This document shows positions 1-8,940 of a stretch of 10,621 bases of DNA, in pieces. The stretch is from assembly GCA_028565635.1 (NCBI GenBank), contig JAOXYB010044170.1:16658-27278 (forward strand), given 5' to 3'. Below the pieces are notes generated by a model. The model was not told the origin of the DNA, ran no database searches, and worked only from the letters and a program-made list of their open reading frames with translations. Numbering within the stretch: position 1 is the first letter of the stretch; each line of letters opens with the position of its first letter. Source of the stretch: Phoronis ovalis. Taxonomy: Eukaryota > Phoronida > Phoronidae. A program made the translations under genes and the position numbers.

Positions 1-2088
1 TGATATGGACTCCGTACATTAGCTTATGTGCACATAAGCTGAAGTAAAGGATCTAAATCAGATGCATTCAAAACAGAACATGATGGAGCAGAAAGTGGAC
101 AAAACTTTAACTGTATACACACAGTGTACATGTATATATTCTACTGTAGTAGACTGAGTTCAGTCTCAATAACAAAGTCTTTCGTATTATCAATCAACAT
201 TTTTTTATACTGACACTTTATCCACTGAAATTGCCTAAATTATATATTTTTTAATCGTGTAACTTAAGTTATGGCTGACAGTTTTATTTAAGAATAAAGA
301 TGGAAGCTAGGGTCCAAAATTCAAATTTTATATATTTCTAATTTCATTAATAAAAATGATAATTTTTTTAATAGCATAGTTACAAATGAAGAAATAACAG
401 TAAAACTGCAAACTAGCGATATATTACATCTTCATATAATTAGTCCTGTTCTTTAGCTTGACTGTAAACCCCAGCTAGCTGTACTCCCCAGGCTAATATT
501 CCCCTGACCTCTATATCAGTATATCATTATATGTATATAATTTTAACAACACCTGAAACACGCACTGCACAAACAATTAGATATCATTGACGTTTTGTAT
601 TTACACCGTAGATATGTTAACTGATTTCTCACCCCTCATAAGAGTCAAACCAAATAAGTATATTTTGATTCTGAAACAAGAACGTCGCAATTTTTTGAAG
701 AGGTGCTCCACATTTCCAAGATTAGTCGTCTTATATGACCTCTTGACCTATTTTAATCAGGAACTACTTATTGTATGATATGCCTAAATGAAAGTCGATT
801 TTCTCCTCTTAATAAACCAATACACACGTTACATTTGAGACCATAATCTAAATACACAGCTACTTTTGGAGACTACTGTTTCATTACGTAGATGTAGTAG
901 AAAACATGTACATAAAGTAATTTTATTCCTACATCGTGCTTCGCCGGAAATTGTATTACCACGCCTTTCTATAGGACATATTGGAATTTTATATCTGGCT
1001 TCAAGTTACTTCCTCTTTTCAATTGGGGTGAGCATTTATTACATTTTGAAATTAATTTATCATAATTAATCTTCACATTTTTAGTTGGCATTTACGTTGT
1101 CTTGCGTTTGACTTTTTTGTCTTTATGTAACTTTATGAGATGCTGTACAATAATCGTAAGATTGTCGGCGTACCAGCAGTATTAATTCCTGATCGAGGAT
1201 AGCGGACACACCTCATTTCATGGTCTGCACGCCGCATACTCAGTTATAATATGCAAGTACGATGTTAATACAAGTACAATAGTTTGCCATCGTGAACCGT
1301 CGACGACCGCTTTACACCAAGATAGACTCAAAGTGAAGCTTTCCACAAAAATGTGTTTTTACTTAGCGACTGGGAGCTACATTATTTTATTTACTGTGTG
1401 ACACCGGCAACTTGCTGGTCTAATTCTATCCCGTGCTTGCCGATTAGATAAATTATAAGCATCTAGTACGTGTACATAAATCTATACTATCCGTTGTCTT
1501 TAGGTTTTCTTGCAAAACATGAATTAAGCATGCATTCTTCAACTGAGTTTCTATGTGCTAATCGTATATGCTACTATTATTATTATTTTTATTTCTGTTA
1601 TTACTGAGAAGAGCAGATTAGCCGATTCTGCAACATTACACAGCGAGGTTGGTGTTTGGCTTGCCTATCTATTGAACAAATGGAAAGCCACCATGTTGAT
1701 TTTTTTGCTTGACTTTAATAATGTACAGTTCAAGCAAAACAGCATATATACTGCATATACTATTTGCTACGACACAAGTAGTACATAAATCAGGCAATGA
1801 TCGGGTGCTTAGCATTTATATTATAAACATAGCTAGTAGCTGTCTTAGTTATATTAGTCCCAGCTAGTAGCTACAATATTAAAGTATACACAAAAAAAAA
1901 ATCTTGGATGGAGCTATGACAAAACCCTCACCTTCTCGTAGAAAACGGATCCAGGACTTAAGTGATACTATACAAAATGCACTGTTTGACATAGTTATGT
2001 TTTTCACAAAAATGGTTCCCATTTCATATTCATGGCTGGCAGTGCTTTATCTCTGTCTCTGTTGTTCTTTTTTAACAAAATTTTAGAC
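1..2088. other. AT-rich non-coding stretch, no gene recognised
   Basis: The only open frames here are short (up to about 77 codons), low in complexity and match no family I know. AATAAA hexamers occur at 293-298 and 811-816, but nothing coding precedes them on the plus strand. An 11-bp direct repeat AGCTAGTAGCT occurs at 1831-1841 and 1862-1872. Bases 1140-1460 are slightly richer in GC and CpG than their surroundings. They could hold a promoter or a non-coding first exon of the downstream gene, but I see no decisive signal. Confidence 0.6.
21..40. repeat. Perfect 20-bp palindrome
   Basis: The sequence AGCTTATGTGCACATAAGCT equals its own reverse complement over all 20 bases, centred on GTGCAC. 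The symmetry stops at both ends (T at 20, G at 41). No function can be assigned. It could be a dimeric protein-binding site or a chance or cruciform-prone sequence. Confidence 0.85.
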
Positions 2089-2114
2089 ATAATAATAATA
2101 ATAATAATAATAAT
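2089..2114. repeat. (TAA)n / (ATT)n microsatellite, about 8 units
   Basis: An uninterrupted TAA trinucleotide run occupies 26 bases. On the minus strand it reads ATT and sits directly after the 3' UTR of the LINE relic, where several LINE clades carry a short microsatellite tail. It is therefore best read as the retrotransposon's 3' tail rather than an independent microsatellite. Confidence 0.9.
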
Positions 2115-2507
2115 GTGCACGGGGTGAACTCATTTCAATGTTCAATGCCTCTGGCCCAAAGTATAAAACAATTACAGTTATATACATTACAAATAAAAAC
2201 AGAGAACAAACAATAATATTATACATTCCACTTTCTTATTTTTACTATATGTTTTGTTACATAGTAGACATATTTGATGAATTCTTTAATTATAGTTTCA
2301 TCTTTACACTTAAACAGTTGACTAAATTTGTATACATTTGGTTCTTTCCAGTACTATAAAAATGGAATGTTTATTTGATTCTTAGATCTTAATATAGTTC
2401 GCTCTCACATATAAAGCGATACTCATTTTCAATCTTTCCTTCTGAGCACAGCTTACACAATCTGTCTCTAACTTACTATGTCTACCAGTTTCCAATTGTA
2501 ACCTGTG
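2089..2507 (-). mobile_element. Decayed 3' end of a LINE retrotransposon (ORF2 C-terminus, 3' UTR, microsatellite tail)
   Basis: Read on the minus strand, three blocks in three frames follow the order of the C-terminal region of many invertebrate LINE ORF2 proteins. Block A (2507-2460) contains RLQLETGRHSKLETD, like the usual H.L.IE.GR motif. Block B (2469-2374) contains RLCKLCSEGKIENEYRF and later DLRIK, matching the C..C...(E)ENE.HF....Y.DIR zinc-finger-like motif, with stops inside. Block C (2353-2219) contains EPNVYKFSQLF and IIKEFIKYVYYVTK, like the final helical part, and ends at a stop. A short 3' UTR with TTTGGGCCAGAGGC (2161-2148) follows, then an (ATT)n tail. Frameshifts and stops show it is dead. 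No reverse transcriptase core is visible upstream, so the copy is 5'-truncated or eroded. The motif order and tail are seen here; the clade is not determined. Confidence 0.72.
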
Positions 2508-2619
2508 ATTCTTAATCTTAATCTAATTGTTGCCATAGACATGAAGCCTTGTAATGATGTAGCCTGGATAATTGTTCAACTAGTTGCTGTGAGAAGAATT
2601 TGTTATTAGATGATATCAG

Positions 2620-2645
2620 GTTGTGAGGCTAAGTTGTGAGGCTAA
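2620..2645 (+). repeat. Perfect 13-bp tandem duplication
   Basis: GTTGTGAGGCTAA occurs twice head to tail (2620-2632 and 2633-2645) with no mismatch, so it is a recent local duplication. It lies in non-coding sequence with no visible role. Confidence 0.9.
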
Positions 2646-4138
2646 TAAGATATTGGAATAATATATTATTACTAGACAATAGAGCCAGTACATATTGAAT
2701 ACCTCCACCACACTTTTTACCATAAGTCAAAGTAAATACAAAATGCTTTTAATTCTGTTTAATTTTTGTGCATATTGTATATGTAATAAATTGTGAGAAG
2801 ATGCAGTTACCACCTTATCAAATACATTTACTATAATGTTGCTATAAGTTGTCAGTTTTAATTGTATTCACTACAAGTTTCTAAAATTCATCCTATGCGA
2901 CAAGAGGGTCAAAGCAGTATCCAGTTAAAATAGTGCATTTGTGACTTAAAAGATGACATTTATTCTACAGCGAAATAAAAATTTGAATTGAATATTTTAA
3001 AGGGGGATTTAATTATTTGTTGCCATGTAAGTTAATGAACCCACTATAAATCTAAACCAGTGATCTGTGAATGAGTTATTTACATGTTTTTATACAAGAA
3101 TTACTGAAATATTTATATTAATGTAAAACATGAATGTGTGCCTGTTTTACTAAAATTGGGACCCTGGGTATCACCTTCCCATCTCACATTTCCCTCCAGT
3201 GGATAAGAGACTTAAAGCAGTTAGGTTCTAAGTACATGTGAGTCAATGATTAAGGGACGGTAATATATCACGGATATATACCCTGAGTGACATGTTTTAA
3301 AGAACTGGTTTAAGCCAATGTGATTCAGTAATAAATATGAAACCTATAGCTTAACATTATCTATAAACTGGCTGTCTACTAGTATGATTTAAAGTATTTT
3401 ATTTTTGATTAGATATGACATATAAACTGCTATAGTTGCTGATAGGTTGACTATATAGTATTTTAGATTATAAATGAAGTGTACTCAATGAATAAAGGTC
3501 ATCAGGATAATAAGAATGCAAACTGGAGCAGTAATGGCCACATGAATTGAGAACAAACAATTTATCAGGAAGTATGTAATGACCTAATATTATAATGAAT
3601 TAACTATTCACAAATTGTTCATCGAAACCTGTTTAAAATCATGGAAAATATGTAACCTTAACAATATGAATTTATACAGGTAGCTTATATATGGTTTCAT
3701 ATTTTGATATACAAATTGTACCAGAACTAGTAAAGTTATTTTAGAAGACCTCTGGTGTGTCAGCTTGCCTCATGTTGAAAATTAAGCTTTTATATTCAGC
3801 AATAATTGTGCAGGTATTGTCATGCGTGGTAATTTTCTTGACATTCGTACACAAAGACATGCTAGGTACACAGAATGGTTCTTTTTAAGGGTACATTTGG
3901 TTAGTTTTGAAATATTTTAAGAAAGAAATGTATAGTTATGAAAATGTTCGTGGAAATATTGTCCTCTATCATAACAGTACATGATCAATTTATTATCTTG
4001 TCATACTGTGTAAATTTAAGTGCACATGGTGTGAAAGTCTTCATTCTGTGCACAAAAGGTTGCATAAAAAAATCCTCTTGTACAGAAGTCTTATTGGCCA
4101 ATATCTCAGTTATCTGAGTTAATAAATAAGTGGGGTGT
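2646..4138. other. Non-coding stretch upstream of RhoGDI, probably 5' intron and flank
   Basis: No coding signal, RNA gene or clear repeat is visible. Because the RhoGDI start codon lies four bases after a splice acceptor, at least the 3' part of this stretch is likely an intron inside the 5' UTR. I cannot place the non-coding first exon or the promoter: many GT dinucleotides exist and none stands out as the donor. A near-palindrome around an ATATATC/GATATAT core lies near 3260-3285. Confidence 0.5.
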
Positions 4139-4149
4139 ATCTTTTTCAG
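4139..4149 (+). other. Splice acceptor in the RhoGDI 5' UTR
   Basis: The tract ATCTTTTTCAG ends in AG at 4148-4149, and only AAAC separates it from the ATG at 4154. This leaves A at -3 and G at +4, a favourable start context. The acceptor decides the start: an in-frame ATG at 4130 lies upstream of the AG and would be removed by splicing. The upstream partner is either a non-coding 5' exon further left or, in lineages that do it, a trans-spliced leader. Confidence 0.75.
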
Positions 4150-4153
4150 AAAC

Positions 4154-6568
4154 ATGGCAGAAGAAGAGGTCAAGGTTAAAGGTGCAGATGGCAATGGAGA
4201 TGATGATCTTGATACTCCAGGGTACAAAAAGCCAGAAGAAAAAGCAATGAAGGACATGCTTGCTCAAGACCAGGAGGATGAAAGTTTGCGAAAATATAAA
4301 CAATCCCTGTTGGGAACTGCCGCTTCTGGAGAAGAGGTCATTTTCTGTGAGTAGAAATAGTTGACAGAAGTGATATGTTTTATACATTAATTCAGTTAAT
4401 TAGCAAAATGAATTTTAAAAAAAACAAAACATTTTTATATAATCCCCATCAAATTTCAAAGATTATATTTTTGATGTCATTTTCAGGGCCTGATGATCCA
4501 AGACGTGTTATTGTTAAAAAACTATCCTTGGTGACAGAAGGTAGAGATGATGTTGATTTGGATCTTACTGGTGAGTTGCACGAACAAACTATAATTACAG
4601 AAATCTATCTCTTGCGCATAAAGTGTGCTTCTGTATTATAGTGAATCCTTGAAGTAGCACATCAATAAACAGCGAGTCTCAATCTAAACTCACCGACTCT
4701 CAGACAAAACTGTTTTATTCAATGCAGAGACCTTCTCCAAAATTTTGTATCATAGGGTTAAAAGTAAGGCTAGGGGATTTTGCGAGTTAATGTTCTTTAA
4801 TTTTGGAGCATCCTGGCAGCTAAACATTGAGTTGACATGGTATTGTTCTAATTTGCAATCTGCAGATAACTTTACTGTATGAAAATTAAGCACGCACATT
4901 TGTGATCACCTAGGGAGTTTGACCAACTCATTTAACTCAAATAATTGGAATAACCCTACTTTAACAGGTAGCATCATTCCTTTGAAACAAGTAACAGTTT
5001 TTATGGAAATTGTGCAGTTTTATGTGTTAAAAAGATATTAAAAAATAATTCCAGGTGACCTAAGTGTACTAAAGAAGCAGGTTTTCAAAATTAAAGAGGG
5101 AGCCATGTACCGAATGAAAGTTACTTTTTGTGTACAGCGAGAAATTGTTACTGGGTTGAAATATGTGCAGAAAGTCTCAAGGAAAGGAATCAAAGGTAAT
5201 TAGAATGCATTGCATTTTTTTGGGTCGAAGATAAAATATTGAAAACAATTTTCAATCATAGTCATGTAGCACTCTTTTGGAATGGTTATTATTGTACCAG
5301 TTTCATGAGGCTTAAAGTCAAACTAAAATATACATTTACTTTTTATGCCCATCACATGGGCATATAGTTGTAGGGTATGTGTCTTTGTATGTAACACCTT
5401 TGCATCACAATAACAGCTTCAGTTTTTATAAGATCAATTTCGGTAATAAGTTTGTCGTGGATCACACCCAACATGGATGACTGGCGGCTATTTTTATTGC
5501 AGAAATAACACCTCATGATATGTCTATAGCTGCAAAGATGAAGCACTGCCTGGATAATTGGAATGTTTTTAAAACTGTTTTGCCCAGATCTTGAAAACTC
5601 TGTAGTACTTATAGAAATAGTTTAACCTTTGCTTTTGACCTAGATCACTTCCAATATGCCCAACCGACAGCTATATTTGTTCCCGAGATGGTACTTCAGT
5701 TTTTATTAAATCACTGTCATATTTGTACAGCATAAATGTAGAACAAAAACAGGTCAGTTTTGATATTGACCTGGATCACTTCAATATGGCTAGGTGATAT
5801 TTTAGAATGACTTTGAGAAGTGGGTCTGAAACTTCAACATACTTTCACAGCCAGGAAGGTAATTTTGACCATATCATAAGAACTCTGGTATATAGAGTGA
5901 TCCTTTAAATCAGAAGGTAAGCAGAGGTAAAAAATCATGTTTATGTTGATTTTGACCTGGATAATTTCCAATATGGCTGACTGGTGGCCATGTTTGATCC
6001 TGAGATAGTATGTCTACAGCCGGAAAGATAATCTGTTGCCTAGACGATTTAAAGGTGGATTTATGAAGGCCATAGGTGAGCAGGTGTTTTAGAATAACCT
6101 TGATGGCACATTCTGTGGTGTAACTCGTGCGTTGCTATATTATTGGCTTTGAAATCTCTCTATCAATTTTATGTGAGCCCTACCTGAAAGTCCTATCAGA
6201 GAGTGTCATACAGGCACCCACAAACCTTGTCAGTTAAATTTTGTGCGCACTTCCAATATGGATTGGCAGCCATGCTTAATTCATGCCTATCTGGAAAGAT
6301 GATGTGCATCTCTTTACTAAAGAAGATTTCTTATTTAAATGATTCTTCTTCGTTACAATATGCCTTTGTTTTAGTTGACACAACAACCAATATGGTGGGC
6401 AGTTATGGACCAAAGAAAGAGGAACAAAGTTATTTAACACCACCTGAAGAAGCGCCTGCTGGTATGATGTATAGAGGTCACTATACTGTTAAGAGCCTGT
6501 TCACAGATGACGACAAGCATGAATACTTAAAATGGGAATGGTCATTTGATGTTAGTAAAGACTGGTGA
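4154..6568 (+). CDS. Rho GDP-dissociation inhibitor (RhoGDI), four coding exons
   Basis: Coding segments are 4154-4346, 4487-4570, 5055-5195 and 6375-6568 (612 nt, 203 residues; vertebrate RhoGDI1 has 204). The family binds prenylated Rho, Rac and Cdc42 GTPases, holds them GDP-bound in the cytosol and extracts them from membranes. The flexible acidic N-terminal arm includes the regulatory helices, with DESLRKYK at 42-49. The immunoglobulin-like prenyl-binding domain starts near residue 70, with VIVKKLSLV (72-80), LDLTGDL (89-95), QREIVTGLKY (120-129), MVGSYGPK (146-153), LTPPEEAP (160-167), FTDDDK (182-187) and WEWSF (193-197). It ends at DW203. Asp42 and Asp186 correspond to human D45 and D185, which contact Rho. 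All junctions are GT-AG and phase 1, and split codons give Trp65, Gly93 and Val140. The order and near-full length leave little doubt about the family. Whether it is the only RhoGDI paralogue cannot be judged. I give no symbol because the species is unknown. Confidence 0.96.
4347..4486 (+). other. RhoGDI intron 1 (140 bp, phase 1)
   Basis: The donor is a perfect GTGAGT at 4347-4352 and the acceptor is ATTTTCAG ending at 4486. Joining T of exon 1 to GG of exon 2 makes Trp65, in the linker just before the immunoglobulin-like domain. Reading into the intron would add two residues and stop, so retention would truncate the protein before the prenyl pocket. The preceding exon base is T rather than the usual G. 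Confidence 0.9.
4571..5054 (+). other. RhoGDI intron 2 (484 bp, phase 1)
   Basis: The donor is GTGAGT at 4571-4576 and the acceptor is AATTCCAG ending at 5054, with only a weak pyrimidine tract before it. The split codon G/GT gives Gly93 of the conserved LDLTGDL motif, which confirms the join. The body is AT-rich with no recognised element. Confidence 0.92.
5344..5364. repeat. Short inverted repeat in intron 3
   Basis: TATGCCCAT and ATGGGCATA form a perfect 9-bp stem around a CAC loop. It lies at the left edge of the repeat-rich part of the intron. No function is assigned. Confidence 0.85.
5459..6296 (+). repeat. Five degenerate copies of one repeat family within intron 3
   Basis: Copies begin near 5459, 5633, 5766, 5950 and 6245. 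Three open with TTGACCT(A/G)GAT, and four share an (A/T)CTTCCAATATGG-like core, some followed by CTGAC(T)GG(C/T)GGC(C)AT. The copies at 5459-5565 and 5959-6050 also share a second half: TATGTCTA.AGC.G.AAAGAT followed by GCCT.GA..ATT. The copy at 5766 retains CTTTCACAGCC.GGAA. Spacing is irregular (about 130-290 bp), so this is either an old decayed tandem array or nested insertions of one short element. There is no coding content. Confidence 0.7.
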
Positions 6569-6573
6569 ATAAA
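6568..6573 (+). promoter_or_regulatory. AATAAA polyadenylation hexamer overlapping the RhoGDI stop codon
   Basis: The last A of the TGA stop (6566-6568) is the first base of AATAAA. If used, it would give a 3' UTR of only about 15-30 bases. No clear GU-rich element is obvious directly downstream. Further candidate hexamers lie at 7768-7773, 8133-8138 and 8320-8325, so a long 3' UTR is equally possible. Confidence 0.35.
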
Positions 6574-8392
6574 TAATCACTATGCACATTACACTCATAT
6601 CATATGTATGAAATATCTCGTTATAAAGTTGTGTTAAGTACCAATTACTATATTCCTCTCAACTGAACTTGTTTCAGTGAATTATACATGAATACCTTAA
6701 TAGAAAACATGCCTATTTCTGTCATTTACTTTTTTATATTGAACACCAAATGTTCCATGTTGAAATGTATCACAGTTACGTTGGTGTTGGTCACTAAGTA
6801 TCCTATCACTCCCGTCTGAAAGACAATATTTCCCTGGTGTTTTGTCAGTTTTACAATTAAGGTCTCAACATACATGGAGTGTGCTAATTTATTTCAACAT
6901 CTGTTTTAGTAATTTAAAATGAAGAGATAGACATCTAAAACTATACATTTTTTAAATAGGTAAATACTCTTAGCTATATGAATCAGGTTTTCCTGTCTTT
7001 TAAACAAAATTCTTTTTTTTACATTATGAGATGTTATATTGTAGATTTATATGATTAAGGATAAATTGTGCAGTTTCAACTTTATTGTTGCAGTGGGTTT
7101 TGATGCCTTAATGGTTGCATATCAGATTATACTTTTACCCATCTTTTATACTTTAACTCTTCATTTTGATTATGAAAATTAGAGAAACTTATAGTCAATA
7201 ACAAACAGTGTCACAATGTAGCTGGAGTCCTTAATGTTAAAACTATCACCAAAATAGCGGGTACTATGTGTTATGATTCTCTAAGTTAAAAATTGGAACA
7301 CATATCTAGTAAGCAGGTATTTGGTGTTTCATTATCTTAAACTTCTAATTTAGATTGGTTGTCCGGGCTTTCAGTAATGTAATGAGCATGACTTGTATAC
7401 TTGTAATCTGTTAATATTTTTCTAAGAACATATGAGCAGCTGTCATATCATTATCATATAAAATGTAATCAGATTTTGGTTTATAATTTGTGTAACAAGT
7501 TGAAGTATATTTTATAAAAGTTGTCTTTTTTCATTCTGGTACATTCGTTTCCACAGTACCTTTGTTTATAACATTCTCTTGTGAATTTACTGTGAGCTCC
7601 GTCGTAGATATAAAGTTTGAAGCTTCTTATTTTGTTTGCTGGTAAAACTATATCTGCTTAGTATTTGTTGATCACTTTTACAAGAACTAGATTAGTTGTA
7701 TAACAAGCAAAATTATACTAGTTAATTTTAGAAAGTGTATACTTTGCATTGTTACTAGTTTTACAGTAATAAATGCAAGGTTACAATATTCCAAACTGTA
7801 AGATACTGTGTGCTATAATTTTATTTTGCAGTGCTGACTTTCTAAATATTGGTGCTTCTGAACATGATCAGAATAGTTACCAATTATATCAAATGTAACA
7901 ATTGAGATTTTTAGGAGAATAATGTAAACGTAAAAATACGAGAAATTGTAAGAATCAACAAAATATAACATTACTATGAAACCTAACAATGGTATTGTAG
8001 TCATTTAATGTATTGTGAGGCATGTTGTGTTAATCCAATCGGCAAAGGCAACAAGTCCTGCTAAAATTCTTTAGTCAGTCACAAAAAAATTGTATGCCTC
8101 GTTACTCTGAAATACTTATGGAAGCTATACACAATAAATTGTGGTTATGGCAGCACCTCTTTAACACTGGTCAGGAACAGGAACACTTTTAGCAAAAAGG
8201 CAATTTTTTCTAAATCTATATTTGAAGCATGTCTTTATTTGTCACATGTTTCCACTATTATGGTTCAGCCTCAACAAATATATCAACCTCTGCTTGAATT
8301 TGATTTCAAAAAAAGTGTAAATAAAAGGCTGAACTTCAAATGGAATTAAAATGAAGGATGAGCATGCACACTTTAATGTTCATTTCATGTGT
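6574..8392. other. Probable RhoGDI 3' UTR and intergenic DNA, no gene recognised
   Basis: This AT-rich stretch has only short meaningless frames on both strands. AATAAA hexamers on the plus strand at 7768-7773, 8133-8138 and 8320-8325 are possible distal 3' ends for RhoGDI. Near the right edge GTTCAGCCT (8263-8271) and AGGCTGAAC (8326-8334) form a 9-bp inverted repeat. It is flanked by TTTGAAG (8221-8227) and CTTCAAA (8334-8340), so a short element could be hidden here. Confidence 0.5.
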
Positions 8393-8700
8393 CTAGGATT
8401 TGAAAAAACCTTCAGCAACAGCTAAAATATCATCAATTGCAATATCACTTGCAAAACTACAACCAACTTCTCCATAAAATGCAATCTGATCGAGCTTATG
8501 CTGAATAACTAGTATACCATACTGCAAATTGATATCTAGGCTTCATCCTGATGCCACGGATATCCTGGAGTGCCTTGAGCAATCAAAATGGGTGCCTGTG
8601 CAGAATATTGCAATCCATTATAGGTTTCAGAGAAACACTTAAAAAGCTCCCATGCGGTATAAGGACAAAATTGATTTTCACTACTTCTGTAGTGATTTCC
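8393..8700 (-). pseudogene. Frameshifted relic of a MAM-domain coding segment
   Basis: Three collinear blocks on the minus strand resemble the second half of a MAM domain, an extracellular adhesion module of about 160 residues. Block 1 (about 8672-8623) reads INFVLIPHGSFLSVSLKP, like the F.YHM.G...G.L.V segment. Block 2 (8577-8539) reads QGTPGYPWHQDEA, like the G.QG..W..A motif, and then hits a stop. Block 3 (about 8491-8393) reads DQIAFYGEVG, then SDIAIDDILAV, the most diagnostic part (the family ends with QI.FEG..G....DIAIDDI), and stops at 8395-8393. Each block is in a different frame and the usual final Cys is absent, so it is not translated intact. Block spacing is close to that of real MAM domains. 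It could be a broken exon or gene fragment. I identify it by eye, with block 3 carrying most of the weight. Confidence 0.5.
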
Positions 8701-8940
8701 AGTAAATTAAATCATTATATAAATTTCCTTAAAAAAATGCGCAAAGTAAATTTCCTGTTAAGAACTGAATATTATATATCCTACTCCCAGTTAATTTTTC
8801 GTACAGGCATGACCACAATTCCACTTTGTAAACTATACCCCGGAAAAATATCACCTCAATACAATGCTTATCAAATTCATCTCGTGCAATGATTTTTGGA
8901 ATTTTAAATCATGATAGTGCCATTATCGTTATTTCAAAAT

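Larger units (their letters stand above)
5196..6374 (+). other. RhoGDI intron 3 (1179 bp, phase 1), repeat-rich
   Basis: The donor is AAAG/GTAATT at 5195-5201 and the acceptor is TTTGTTTTAG ending at 6374. The split codon G/TT gives Val140, joining RKGIK to DTTTNMVGSYGP as in other RhoGDIs. It is the largest intron seen and contains a short hairpin (5344-5364) and a family of degenerate repeats (5459-6296). The frame happens to stay open for 57 codons before the acceptor. That stretch matches nothing in RhoGDI and is intronic. Confidence 0.92.

Noticed and set aside
1140-1460. Possible tRNA, SINE or promoter in a GC-richer patch
   Set aside because: No A/B-box pair, cloverleaf, TATA-like element at a sensible place or start of a recognised transcript could be found by eye.
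1904-2086. 60-codon frame beginning MDGAMTKPSPSRRKRIQD
   Set aside because: The first part looks protein-like, but I can match it to no family, it has no neighbouring exons, and the second half is hydrophobic filler. It is too weak to annotate.
2138-2359. 73-codon open frame on the plus strand
   Set aside because: It is the antisense shadow of the LINE relic's last coding block. The composition is low-complexity, rich in F, Y and I.
4130-4153. In-frame upstream ATG adding eight residues to RhoGDI
   Set aside because: It lies before the AG acceptor at 4148-4149 and would be spliced out. The family usually begins with a short acidic MAE/MAD-like start, which the ATG at 4154 supplies.
6203-6374. 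57 open codons in frame upstream of RhoGDI exon 4, starting with an ATG
   Set aside because: The stretch precedes a good acceptor (TTTGTTTTAG), matches nothing in RhoGDI and contains one of the intron repeats. The split codon at 6375 restores the family sequence exactly.
8551-8892. 113-codon open frame on the plus strand
   Set aside because: Its product matches no family, and its left part is antisense to the MAM-like blocks, whose motifs are much more convincing. It looks like a chance frame.
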